A program made the position numbers and the translations under genes. The notes under the pieces were generated by a model. The model was given only the letters and a program-made list of their open reading frames with translations, had not been told where the DNA came from and made no database searches. From Tuctoria greenei (Eukaryota > Streptophyta > Magnoliopsida > Poales > Poaceae), in contig JAYESD010000005.1 in the NCBI GenBank assembly GCA_036927565.1, positions 99,364,301 to 99,428,300 of the forward strand: a stretch of DNA of 64,000 bases, in the 5' to 3' direction. Every line of letters begins with the position of its first letter. Position 1 is the first letter of the stretch. This document shows, in pieces, positions 43,587 through 53,720 of the stretch.

Positions 43587-43907
43587 ATGTGTGCAAAACC
43601 AGGCGGAACGTCGTGGAGATACGTTGCTCCCCTTGTTGGATTTGTTGACGTTGAGAATCGGATGTGGCGTACGTGTTTTCACAAGTGTGTTCATTTGTTC
43701 CTAAAATCTGAACAGGTAGCGGCTAGCACCTACGGTTGTCGTTTCTTCGAAAGGACGAGTATCGCATGGTTGGAAATTATATTGTATTGTGCAAGGCATG
43801 CGATTAATTTGATGAACTACATACGTAGTGAGTTGTTCCTAGATGGTATTCTATCCTTGGACCCTCAAGGGAACATTCTTCATGTCAAACATGCACGACG
43901 AGAGTGA
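43587..43907 (+). CDS. Unrecognised ORF, 106 codons, duplicated at 41.7 kb
   Basis: Open frame with NRMWRTCFHKCVHLFLKSEQ, TYGCRFFERTSIAWL, LMNYIRSELFLDGILSLD and QGNILHVKHARRE. I recognise no family. The only support for coding is that its other copy (41635-41935) aligns at the DNA level with mainly substitutions. The start is arbitrary: similarity between the copies begins near 43630. Confidence 0.3.
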   Translation: MCAKPGGTSWRYVAPLVGFVDVENRMWRTCFHKCVHLFLKSEQVAASTYGCRFFERTSIAWLEIILYCARHAINLMNYIRSELFLDGILSLDPQGNILHVKHARRE

Positions 43908-43980
43908 GGACGGCGCTCGGTGGATGACACTTTGTTAATTTGGGCTAATGTTTTTTAGATAATGGAAATAATTAAACCGG

Positions 43981-44212
43981 GCGACGACTGCAATGCAATC
44001 TGGACTCTTGTGCAAGCGTGCAATCCGCAAATATGAGCCATTTAACGAACTTCCAAGGGTGGATGACATTTTACACATAAATCCTTCCACCTACGTGTTT
44101 AAGAGGAAGGATCTATGTGTAAAATGGTAGCCATCTTTAGATGTCTATCCAATAACTGAGATTCGCAGATTGCACACTTGTACAAAAGTTCAGATTGCAT
44201 AGCAGTCGTTGC
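43981..44212. mobile_element. 232-bp foldback MITE with arms of about 105 bp
   Basis: Left arm GCGACGACTGCAATGCAATC...; right end reverse-complements to GCAACGACTGCTATGCAATC. The innermost arms ATTTTACACATAAATCCTTC / GGAAGGATCTATGTGTAAAA face each other over a 16-base loop. Nearly the whole element is an inverted repeat, so its transcript would fold into a long hairpin. Confidence 0.85.
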
Positions 44213-44941
44213 CATTAAACCGACCTTCTCCTCAGTACATAGTACGACCACACTGATACACCAAGTTGTTAAGATCAACAACAAAAGACTCAACCCGACA
44301 CACTAGTGAAAGTAAAACACCCGATACATTTTATTAATATGGAAGTCTATAACTAAGACTCAATCAAAATTGGGCAAAAACTTTGATGACCGAGACTTCT
44401 AGTATGTCTTTGCAAGCCATCCGAATCAAGTCTTTTTTGTCTTCACCCTTTCGCAATGACGCCCACGAGCACTTAATCTGGGCTAAAGTTGATACTCTAG
44501 AAACTGTTGTAGCGTGTTTTGTGATTTACTACATACTTTGCTGTTTGATTGCTCATTGTGTTGGATTTGAACATAGAGAGTGGGAAAGAGTGAGGGGGAA
44601 GGTTCTCCCTTGTGCTGTCACATGACCTAGGTGGTAGTCACATTCTGGATCTCCAACTCACTAGAGTTGGTAGTGGAAATATATTCCATTCTAAAAAATA
44701 AAAGAGATAAATAGTCTACTAGTTTATCGTTAGAACAACAACATTAGAACTATTTTTGTGCACTAATGAAAAGAAAAATAAAGTTCATAACCTTAAGACA
44801 ATATATTACAAACAAGAAAAAAGAAAAACACAAACTACAAACAGGAAAATAAAAACAACACAGCTAAGAACAAGAAAAAAACTACTTCTCCTCCACCTAC
44901 TTCTCCTTCTCCTCCTCCTCCTCCTTCTCCTTCTTGGGCTC
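44213..44941. other. Non-coding, 3' flank of cargo copy 3
   Basis: An 80-codon plus frame (44383-44625) matches nothing I know. 44790-44880 (ATATTACAAACAAGAAAAAA) resembles the shared 3' flank of cargo copies 1 and 2. A CTC/CTT-rich tract at 44885-44940 corresponds to the acidic or Lys-rich end region in other copies. Confidence 0.45.
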
Positions 44942-45296
44942 CTAGCAGGGTGGGGACGCCTCCCGCGGCAGAGACAGGAAGCCCAGTTTCCTGGACATCT
45001 CCACAACTAGGTTTTCACGGTCGGCGACGTCGAGCTCGACTGCCAGCATGTCCCAAAGCACGTCGAGGTGATCGGCCAAGTGCATCATGCCGAAGATGTA
45101 GTGGCCCGTGGTTCCCATTGCAGTATACTCATGAAGGGGACCAAGCCCAAGACGACGCATGGAGCGCGATGTGTTGTCAAGTACATCGTGCGCTATCTTG
45201 CGAAGAGCCCACTCCTTGTCCGGGGGGGTCCGGTCGGGGATGCTTCCCCTTGGCGTCCTTCGGCAGGCATGGCGACGACGTTTTCTAGTCAGCCAT
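44942..45296 (-). pseudogene. Unrecognised cargo gene family, copy 3 (short, frameshifted)
   Basis: The conserved core is open from about 45220 to 44942: DKEWALRKIAHDVLDNTSRS, MRRLGLGPLHEYTAMGTTGH, YIFGMMHLADHL, ELDVADRENLVVEMSRKLGF, end PREASPPC. This aligns with the NTSRS..RR.GLG, T.M...GYYIFG and RE.LV blocks of copy 2. The N-terminus from ATG 45296 has a stop after MAD and is out of frame with the core; the shift lies about the G7 run at 45221-45227. The acidic C-terminal tail of copy 2 is missing. A TATA-like CGCTATAAGATA is upstream at about 45368-45379. Confidence 0.6.
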
Positions 45297-45599
45297 GGTG
45301 TTCTTGGCGCGGTTTTGGGAAGAGAGGAAGAGTGGCTGTGCGGAGAAGATGATAGCGTGCCCGGGTTATCTTATAGCGTAGTGGCAGCCTGGTTGTTCGT
45401 CTCTCGACACGCGCAGTAGTGGTGATGGGATGCGGAGCGGTTCCAATTGAATTCAAAGATGCGCATACGCTGCGCGTGTTTAAGGCGCCTCGATAACTGA
45501 CGTGCACGTAAACTCGGTGTGTTCGGTCGCATCAGCCGCTTGTACAAATGGCTACTGCTTTAAGGACCAAACCTTATGCGGCAAACAACAACATATAAT
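45297..45599 (-). promoter_or_regulatory. Putative promoter region of cargo copy 3
   Basis: CGCTATAAGATA (about 45368-45379) then CACGCTATCATCTTCTCC, like the region upstream of copy 2. Nothing else seen. Confidence 0.35.
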
Positions 45600-45601
45600 A
45601 C

Positions 45602-45809
45602 TTCCTCCGCCCCAACTCAACTCTATTACTATTTTGGTCAAACTTACCTTTGACCAATGATTTATATGGAATTTATTAACTTCAATAACATGTGCTAGAT
45701 TGTATATTATGGAAATATTTTTATGGTGAATCTAAAAGTACAACTCTTGTATTGTTAAAACAGATCAAAATTACATAAATCATTGGTCAAAGATAGATTT
45801 GACCAAACC
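45602..45809. mobile_element. Stowaway-like MITE, left part
   Basis: Starts TA then CTTCCTCCGCCCCAACTCAA and contains TTGGTCAAACTTACCTTTGA with the inverted ATTGGTCAAAGATAGATTTG at 45782-45802. The right terminus (expected GGAGGGAG type) is not found after the Tourist insertion; the element is truncated near 46150. Confidence 0.6.
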
Positions 45810-45812
45810 TAA

Positions 45813-46136
45813 GGCTCCCTTTGGATTGAAGGAATTAAAAAACACATGAATAGGAAAAACATAGGAATTCAAATTGTATGTTTTTGCAATCCTATAGGAA
45901 TTGAAAATATAGGAATTGAGATGAGAAGCCCTTTGACAGCATCATAGGAAAAACAAAAGAACCTGCAACATGAGCCAGGAAAGAAAAAAGACGTCCAAGC
46001 TCATGTTAGGTTTCCTACAAAATTTAGCTAAGGAATCCATTCCTATAGAAACTACCCTTTGGTCATGTAGGAAAAAATCCTTTACAAATCCTATCCCTCA
46101 AAATTCGTTTGCCATTCCTTCAATAGAAAGGGAGCC
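45813..46136. mobile_element. Tourist-like (PIF/Harbinger) MITE, 324 bp
   Basis: Terminal inverted repeats GGCTCCCTTTGGATTGAAGG and, reversed, GGCTCCCTTTCTATTGAAGG. Target duplication TAA (45810-45812 and 46137-46139), the duplication type of this superfamily. Inserted in the Stowaway-like element. Confidence 0.85.
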
Positions 46137-46139
46137 TAA

Positions 46140-47403
46140 AAATAGATTTGACATAGGACGCACAACGGAGTTTATGGTGCATCGGCACACCCGGACCGTA
46201 CGTGTACCCTAGGCGTGTAGCTTCATTTTTATATTTTGTTCCCTAGGCTTAAATGTTTCCTCATCCTCCCTGTTTGCTCTTCCCTAGGCTTAAAAGTTTT
46301 ATATTTTACAATATTTTACATATGTAATATGCACATAGGATACATCACTTGATATTTTTCCAAAAAACATGGAGGAGAAATATGTATATCCCATGCAACT
46401 ACGTAAATCCACCCGAATTAATTATCTAGTTATTTCTTAAGATGATAAAAATTTATTATCTTTTTCTAAGTGAGGTGGTCGGGGTAGACGATATGGCATA
46501 ATAGCTTATGTGGCATGCCAATGTGGATGTCTAGCTCAGGCTAAGGATGAAAGTGAAACGATTGTGTGAAGTCGAGGGACTAAATAATTGACTGCTTTGA
46601 AAGTTCAAGGACCAAAAGCTGAGTTTTGATAGAAAGTTTGAGGATGAAGTTGGGTATTGTGCCAATTCTAAATGAGCAAGAGCTTGCGAGCTTGATGAGC
46701 ACCGTCATTGTTTTGAGCAACGATTAGTTTATGGCATCATCAAATCTAGAGCAATTTCATAGATTATTTGGGGCTAGAAAAATTATTTAACACGCTATAT
46801 ATGAGGAGAGAGTTTAGGATATCCTACCTTTTGCTTGTGTTGAATAATCGTGCGCCGTGGACAACATATCCGACACTTCATTCTTGTTGCCAGGATCATT
46901 CTGGCCCAAGTCATCTAGGGCAGCAGGCGGAGGACCTTGCTTATCAGGATATGGACCAAGCAAGAAATCATTGGTCAAAGGTAAGTTTGATCAAATCTAA
47001 AAATAGAGTTGAGCTAGGATGGAGGGTGTACTTTACAGACCGCTTTGCAGGCCCTGCTGCGGGTGATCTCCTGTCTCCTGGCAACTCTAGCAGCTAAAGT
47101 AGCGTCCAACTGCACTTTAGAAGTTATAACTCCAGTGCTCATCTTTTGTTTAGCCCATTTTGCATCAAAGGAAACTTACGAGACAGTTTAATGGAATGGA
47201 ATCTTCCGGAAGGGAAAGACATTCATACATTTTAGAAGCCATAACCATCACTGGGCGTTTGCGCGCGTCTCATCGTCTTCTCCGCGCGTACTAAAGACAC
47301 ACCATCCTCTTCTCCACAACACACACCAGCCATCCTCTTCTCCACGCGTACTCTTCCTCTTCGTCTCCGTCGCGCGGGTCCTGATTGGTTCCCTTCGAAG
47401 CCC
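46140..47403. other. Patchwork of duplicated non-coding pieces before F-box copy 1
   Basis: 46485-46705 is a third partial copy of the end of the 1.6-kb duplicated unit (TAGCTTATGTGGCATGCCAA). 46965-47031 is one arm of a Stowaway-like MITE ending ATGGAGGGTGTA. 47020-47098 is an inverted copy of 53215-53320 (TTTGCAGGCCCTGCTGCGGG). 47140-47228 is a direct repeat of 48249-48340, so F-box copy 1 is flanked by short direct repeats. AAAGACACACCATCCTCTTC at about 47292 is the shared leader block. Confidence 0.6.
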
Positions 47404-48040
47404 ATGGAGTTCCCCTTGCCGCAAGATATTGCGGTCCTGATCGCGTGGTGGGTCGCCGCAACCTCCCCATAGCCCATGGACGACCTCTCCAGTCTGTGCG
47501 ACATCTGCAGGGCCATGCATGCGTCATGCCAGGATCGCGCCGTGGGCATGCGCGTGGCGCTGGAGCAGGAGAGCATCTGCAAGGTGAGCTACGATGCCCT
47601 CGTGTAGCGTCTGGCAATCGTCAGTGACCCTCATGCGTGCTTCGTCATCGGGTTCAACCACTTCTTCAAGGATGGTCACGCGCAGCCAGGCACCCAGTTC
47701 CTTGCCAGGGCGTTCACGAACGGCCACATGGTGGTGGCCTACGTCCTCGCCATGCTCTGCTAAAATGCCGACCGCGGGGCCCGCGACGCCCTCGAGTATA
47801 TCCGACATGTCGAAGGTAAGGCCCACGTCGAGTACAATGCGATCGGGTCCGTCGCGATGAAGTGGACCAACATAGAGTGCCTCCTCCAAAACCGCCGCCG
47901 GTGGCCGGGCCCAACATTGACGATGATGCTTGGCGCTGCACAATAGGCGGAACCAGGGAACTGCCCGCTGCGGCAGGCAGGTGTGGGAGGAGTGGAGAGT
48001 CTTCTTTACTGAGAGCTGTAGGATTAAGCACGAGCATGAC
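47404..48040 (+). pseudogene. F-box / Cys-cluster gene, copy 1 (several stops)
   Basis: Starts MEFPLPQDIAVLIAWWVAAT; then PMDDLSSLCDICRAMH, DRAVGMRVALE, DPHACFVIGFNHFF, FLARAFTNGHMVVAYVLAML and NADRGARDALEYIRHVEGKA. These are the blocks of a grass F-box family with Sel1-like helices and a C-terminal Cys-cluster. F-box proteins are substrate adaptors of SCF ubiquitin ligases. Stops lie after AATSP (47470-47472), DALV and AMLC, and a frameshift follows about 47900; the Cys-rich end is only partly readable. Copy 2 at 54132 is better preserved. Many antisense frames here are shadows. Confidence 0.75.
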
Positions 48041-48631
48041 TAGTTCTGCCGTCAGGCATTGTACTCTATCGGTTATATTCCCTCCATTCCCTTTTGGATA
48101 TGATGCACCCCTAGTTCTCCCAACGCCAATTAAAAGAGAACATAGGGAGTATATAAAATAGACTTGTATAAGGCACGATTATGTGTTTCCCCTATATATG
48201 TGCCCTCGTCTCTGATGAATGTTGCACTTGTTGTGTTCCCCTATGCGCGCTCGTCTTTTGTTTCACCCCGTTTGCATCAAAGGAAACTCACGAGACTGTT
48301 TAAAGAAATGGATTCCTCCAGATGTGAAATACATTCAATCATAGTTTGGAACAAAGGAAATCTGTGTTCCCTTCTGGAGGAAATACATTCAGCATATTCC
48401 TAATTTTTCTTTGCAATTTCACCAGATATGTGGCATAGCGGACCACCATCTTCTGGGATCATCAGCTGCGGACAAAACCGACGGGGGTCGACGGAGAAGT
48501 TTGCCATTAATGAGCGACGAGCCATGAAGAAACAAATCTTCCTGAGAGGAACAAAGGGTGTACTACTTAGTATTTGGAGGTTGCGATTTCTTGGGACTCT
48601 CCGAAGTATTATATTATAAAGCGACACAACA
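48041..48631. other. Non-coding 3' flank of F-box copy 1
   Basis: Includes the direct repeat 48249-48340 (GTTTGCATCAAAGGAAACTC) matching 47140-47228. No gene seen. Confidence 0.45.
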
Positions 48632-48861
48632 TGGATACGGGATGCACCTGGGGGCAAGTGCATACCGTTCTCGGATGGTGCCACCTGTTTCAGGCAGTTT
48701 GATCTACTGTCCATGATCCTCAATAGTGCGCTTCTGAGCTCAAACAGAAGCTAAAATATCTCAACTGCCCTGATCCGGGAACAACGATTGAAGACACGAA
48801 GGAAGTATGTGGCACCATTTGAGAACGGTATGCACTTGCTCTTCGGTGCATACCGTATCCA
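48632..48861. mobile_element. 230-bp foldback (MITE-like) element
   Basis: Arms of about 56 bases: TGGATACGGGATGCACCTGG...AAGTGCATACCGTTCTCGGA on the left, and on the right GAACGGTATGCACTTGCTCT...TGCATACCGTATCCA. The central part is partly complementary as well. Confidence 0.75.
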
Positions 48862-49209
48862 AATTTTTTTTCCCACAGCATGAGTACTGGTAGCTATAGG
48901 TGACACCATATGGAACCGCTGTGTATAGGACAAGTGGTAATGATGATATCGCGTATAGGGGCATAGGGCCAGTGGTAAAACTTCTAACCTATTCCAGTCC
49001 CTACAATAATAACATCGCGACTGTTCAAATTTTGGCAGGAAAAAAACATGACAAAACATGAAAAAAATCAAAAAACAAGAACAGAAACACATCATCATAA
49101 CTTGGATTAATCTGCGTCAATCAATTTCCTATTTTACAGTTTCATTCTCCAGGCTCTTTCACCTTAAATCTCGTACACAATACCAATTTTTTTCTAACAT
49201 TTTCTCTTC
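48862..49209. other. Non-coding
   Basis: Contains a reverse-type copy of short words found at 53450-53480 and 55300-55340 (TATAGG...GTGGTAATGAT). No gene. Confidence 0.4.
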
Positions 49210-50790
49210 CTTTATTTCTTTTATGGAGTTCATTGTATCCACTTTTCTTTTCTTTTCTGGAGTTCATTGTCTCCACTCTAGAGGCCCTTGGTGTGGAGGG
49301 TCACACAATTCGATTCATGCACGAAGTGGGTGAAAGAGGAAAATTTAGCGTCGTTAAAGGAGATGTTTTTCAATAAAAGGAGAAATTTTTAATTTCACAT
49401 GCAAAGGGCCCCGCGTATGCGGGGAAAAACAATTTATCTTATGAAAAACCGAGGTTTGCATCCCTCTCGGTTATCGCAATGGCTCGACGCGTCCCATCCG
49501 CTTCACTGGCAGTTTTTAATTTGACACGGAAAGGGCCCGAGGCTTATATAAAAAATATATGCCACGTAAATGCCTCCTCCACGTTGCGTTTGATAGCGTC
49601 TGCTTGCTGTCGAACGGAGCGAGTATTGTATGACATCTTTTTTTAATCGGATGTGTAACTACAATACCCTTCGTTGCCTTATATTCTCGTTGCAACGAGC
49701 TCAACTTTTCGAGGTGGGACAAATAATTGACACCTTGTCAAAATTGCTCGCGCGAATTTATTACGGACACGCGCGCGTTGGCAGACGTAGGTAATATGCC
49801 AGGTGACCAGTGCACAACCTGGGCCTAGGTACCAGCATGAAAGTGACGAGGATACGATTCCTGGAATTAATTCTGGCGTTATCCTAGTCATGCTCGGCCA
49901 TCATACGATCTCGTTTGGATAGGAGTGGATCCACTTAAATCTAAGTGGATTGGGGAGTATTTGAGATAAAAATTAGTTCATTTTCCTCTTCAATCCACTC
50001 AAATACAAGCGGATTGAAGTTACCCAAACAAGGCCTACATGATCATCATGACATATGATGCAATTATGCTCGGATGTGTCGTACACGTCCTAATTTTCTC
50101 TTAAATATTATTGTTTGAGGCTCAACGATCATGTTTTGGGGCGTATAGCATGTGCATGGACAACTAGTAGAGTATGAAAGACCTCGATCAATGCATGTTT
50201 CATGTCGATGTGAATTATATACACCGTGTAATTTCTCTTTTTGATGTTGGATATCGTCTAGAGTTGTAGGCTCGTTGATCATGCATCGTTAGGGCGTAGC
50301 ATGCATGGACAAGGCCTCAAACTCTGACGATACCCGTCATCAAAAAGACAAAACACGTACGTATTGGTTGATTATGTTTTGGGTGCATGCATGTTAGACA
50401 TAGAAAAGCCCTCGGTTAGGTTTGACAAAACTAACATGCATACCTCATCTATGATATGTATGTATGTATGATTGACTAACATGCCTACCTCATATATGAT
50501 ATACCGGGGTAGATGATATAGCTTATGTGGCATGCCAATGTGGATGTCCAACTCAGACTAAGGATGAAAGTGAAACGGTTGTCTGAAGTTGATGGACTAA
50601 ATAATTGACCCATTTGAAAGATCAAAGAACCAAACTGAGTTTTGATTGACAGTTTGTGCATGAAGTTGAGTATTGTGCCAATTCTAAACGAGCCAAGCTT
50701 GAGCTTGCCAGCTTGATGAGCTCATGCTCGAAAAGTTCGAGTAAGCTCATTTATTGTTGTCATCTATAATATGCGTACCTATTTCTTTCT
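49210..50790. repeat. 1.6-kb tandem duplication, unit A
   Basis: From TTTCTTTTATGGAGTTCATTG to GCTCATTTATTGTTGTCATC; repeated as unit B (50811-52370). Matching landmarks are offset by about 1.6 kb: CTAGAGGCCCYYGGTGTGGA, GTCGTTAAAGGAGATGTTTT, ATATGCCAGGTGACCAGTGC. The copies differ by scattered substitutions and small indels. No coding frame is shared by both. Both carry the same MITE (49908-50040 and 51508-51640). Confidence 0.85.
49908..50040. mobile_element. MITE in duplication unit A
   Basis: Ends CTCGTTTGGATAGGAGTGGA and, inverted, GCCTTGTTTGGGTAACTTCA. Internal inverted words CACTTAAATCTAAGTGGATT and CAATCCACTCAAATACAAG. Also present in unit B, so it was in place before the duplication. 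Confidence 0.6.
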
Positions 50791-50810
50791 AACATTTGTC
50801 TCTTCCTTTC

Positions 50811-52370
50811 TTTTCTTTTCTGGAGTTCATTGTCTCTACATTTTTTTTCTTTTCTTGAGTTCATTGTCTCCGCTCTAGAGGCCCCCGGTGTGGAGGGTCA
50901 CATAATTCGATTCACGCACGACGTGGGTTAAAGGGGAAAATTTGGCGTCGTTAAAGGAGATGTTTTTCGATAAAAGGAGAAATTTTTAATTTGACACGCA
51001 AAGGGCCCGCCATATGCGGGGAAAAACAATTTATTCTAATAAAAAACCGTGGTTTGCATCCTTTTCGGTTATCGCAATGGCTCGACGTTTCCCATCGGCT
51101 TCATTGGGAGTTTTTAATTTGATACGGAAAGGGCCCAGGGCTTATATAAAAAACATCCACCCCCTACACGCCTCCTCAACGTTCTGTTCGACAGCGTCCG
51201 CACGCTGTTGAACAGAGCAGAGCTGAGTCTTGTACGACATCTTTTTTCAATCAGATGTGTAACTGCATTAGCGCGCGTTGCCTTATATTCTCGTTGCAAC
51301 GAGCTCAACTTTCAGAGGTGGGACAAATAGTTCACACCTTGTCAAAATAGCTCGCACGAATTCATTACGGACACCGCACGCAGGGCCAAACGTAGGGAAT
51401 ATGCCAGGTGACCAGTGCACAACCTGGGCCTAGGTACCAGCATGAAAGTGACGAGGATGCGATTCCTGGAATTAATCCTTGTGATATACCAGTCATGTCC
51501 GGCCATCATACGACCTCGTTTTGATAGGAGTGTATCCACTTCAATCAAAGTGTATTGGAGAGTATTGAGATAAAAATTAGTTCGTTTTCCACTTCAATCC
51601 ACTCCAATACAAGTGGATTGAAGTTACCCAAACAAAGCCTACATGATCATCACGACAAATAATGCAATTATTCTTGGATGCACCATACATGTTTTAATTT
51701 TCTCTTATATATTATTGTCTGAAGCTCGATGATCATGTTTTGGGGCGTATAGCATGTGCATGGACAACTACCAGAGTATGAAAGACCCCGATCATGTATG
51801 TTTCATGTCAATGTGAATTATATACTACGTGTTATTTCTCTTTTTGATGTTGGATATCGTCTAGAGTTGTAGGCTCGTTGATCATGCATCGTTGGGGCGT
51901 AGCATGCATCGACAAGGCCTCAAACTCTGACGATATTCATCATCAAAAAGACAAAACACGTACCTATTGGTTGATCATGTTTGGGGTGCATGCATGTTAG
52001 ACATAGAAAAGCCCTCGGTCATGTTGTGCAAAACTAACATGGATACCTCATCTATGATATCTATGTATGTATGATTAACTAGCATGCATACCTCAACTCT
52101 GATATACCAGGGTAGATGATATAGCTTATGTGGCATGCCAATGTGGATGTCGAACTCAGACTAAGGATGAAAGTGAAATGATTGTTTGAAGTTGATGGAC
52201 TAAATAATTGACCCATTTGAAAGTTCAAGGACCAAACTGAATTTTGATTGGAATTTGAGGATGAATTTGAGTATTGTGCCAATTCTAAATGAGCCAAGCT
52301 TGAGCTTGCCAGCTTGATGAGCTCAAGCTCGAAAAGTTCGAGTAAGCTCATTTATTGTTGTCATCTATGA
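50811..52370. repeat. 1.6-kb tandem duplication, unit B
   Basis: Direct copy of 49210-50790, same orientation. The last 250 bases (TAGCTTATGTGGCATGCCAA...GAGCTTGCCAGCTTGATGAG) also occur once more at 46485-46705. Confidence 0.85.
51508..51640. mobile_element. MITE in duplication unit B
   Basis: Same element as 49908-50040: CTCGTTTTGATAGGAGTGTA at one end and CCAAACAAAGCC at the other. Confidence 0.6.
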
Positions 52371-52635
52371 TATGTACATATGATTAACTAAACTATATAA
52401 TTCTATTAAAAATGTTTTATGGGACACAATTTTTATATATGATAGAAACAAATAATGTGCAACATAGTCCACCTTCGCCTACTCCATTAATTAGTTGTGA
52501 ACCTAAATTATTTAGTATATTCTATTGTATATATATGAATTCTCGGCTCGACTCAAGGTCGACTCTTTGTTTTATCAAACTCAAGCTTAGAAAGACAAGC
52601 TCGCTCGAGTTGGACTCGTTGACATCACTATATGC
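52371..52635. other. Non-coding
   Basis: AT-rich, no gene seen. Confidence 0.4.
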
Positions 52636-52848
52636 AATTAAAGTTTTGGTGCAATCTTGTAATCAAAGATTTTCATCCGTTGGATCTATATCTTACGGTT
52701 ATTACATCTTTTGATTTAACCCTTCCACCGCCACCACCACCCCTCCACCTGGTGGAGGGTGTTAAATAAAAAAATTCAATGACCATAATGTAGATCGATC
52801 CAACGGTTGAAGATGGTTGATTGCACGATTGCACCAAACATCTAATTA
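52636..52848. mobile_element. 213-bp foldback MITE
   Basis: The left arm (TTTTGGTGCAATCTTGTAAT...CCGTTGGATCTATATC...TTTGATTTAACCC) is the inverse of the right arm (GGGTGTTAAATAAAA...GATCGATCCAACGGTTGAAG...GATTGCACCAAACATC). A short GC-rich centre CCTCCACCTGGTGGAGG is itself a perfect palindrome. Confidence 0.8.
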
Positions 52849-52949
52849 TATTCTAGTTGAACCCAACTTTAAAACAAGAAATATTTTGACATAGATTAAT
52901 ACAGTCATGATGTTTTTCTCTTCTTTTTTTTGTGATGTTTTATTTTTTT

Positions 52950-53720
52950 CTTATTTCGTGATGTTGTTTTTCATGTTTTGTACTTCCTCCTTCCCATATC
53001 ACTTGTCATTATTAATTAGGACAAGTTTTCTAGTTCAAATATGAACTAAAAAACTTGTTCTAATAACGACAAGTAATATAGGAAGGAGGAGTAATGTTTT
53101 ATGATAATGAACTCAATGTTGTTCGTCTGTTCCATCTGTTATTTTGTTTTCTATTTGCTTTTTAGTGAACTATTTGTCCTATCTTTATTCTCTGTTAATG
53201 AACGACCCTCCACACCGCCGGTGGCCTCCAAAGTGGCATGTACGATACTTTAGCCACTAGAGGTGCCAGGAGATCGCCTGCAGCGGGGCCTGTAAAGCGG
53301 TCTATAAAGTAGTATACACTACTAACAGCTAGCAACGACTAGAAAGAAAAGTGGAGACAATGAACATAGATAAAAGAAAAGAAAGGACGAGAAAAATGTT
53401 AGAAAAAGATAGGTAGAACTCCAACGTACCACAGATCCTATGCCCTATACATGGTGTAATCATTACCACTACTCCTATACAAGGCCAGAAGTTATTACCA
53501 CTGCTTGAAGGGAAGTGCTGCGGACTAGACGTGTCGATTAGTTTATTTTGTGTTTATTGGGGATGATGTAACGGCTAGTTCTGTCGATTAGCGACGACTG
53601 GAATGAAAAGTGGAGACAATGAACAGAGAGAAAAGAAAAGAAAGGACGAGAAAAATGTTAGAAAAAGATAGGTAGTACGTGAATTAAGGTGAAAGAGCGT
53701 GGAGAACCAAACTGTAAAAT
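52950..53720. repeat. Direct repeat R1 (F-box 3' flank, orphan)
   Basis: Matches 54880-55450 (CTCAATGTTGTTCGTCTRTT, GAACGACCCTCCACACCGCC, AAAGAAAAGTGGAGACAATG, GCTTGAAGGGAAGTG). Contains the Stowaway MITE missing in R2. R2 is the 3' flank of F-box copy 2, so R1 is probably what remains of a further F-box copy. 53580-53680 repeats part of it again (GACTGGAATGAAAAGTGGAG). Confidence 0.75.
52983..53091. mobile_element. Stowaway-like MITE, 109 bp
   Basis: Ends CTTCCTCCTTCCCATAT and ATATAGGAAGGAGGAG, with inner arms ACTTGTC...GGACAAGTTTT and AAAACTTGTTCTAATAACGACAAGT. Flanked by TA on both sides (52981-52982 and 53092-53093), the Stowaway target duplication. The paralogous site near 54925 lacks it. 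Confidence 0.88.

Noticed and set aside
44383..44625. An 80-codon plus frame with a hydrophobic stretch
   Set aside because: No recognised pattern, no second copy, atypical for grass coding sequence.
47232..47943. Several long antisense frames across both F-box copies
   Set aside because: Shadows of GC-rich plus-strand coding sequence; only the plus strand shows F-box and Cys-cluster patterns.
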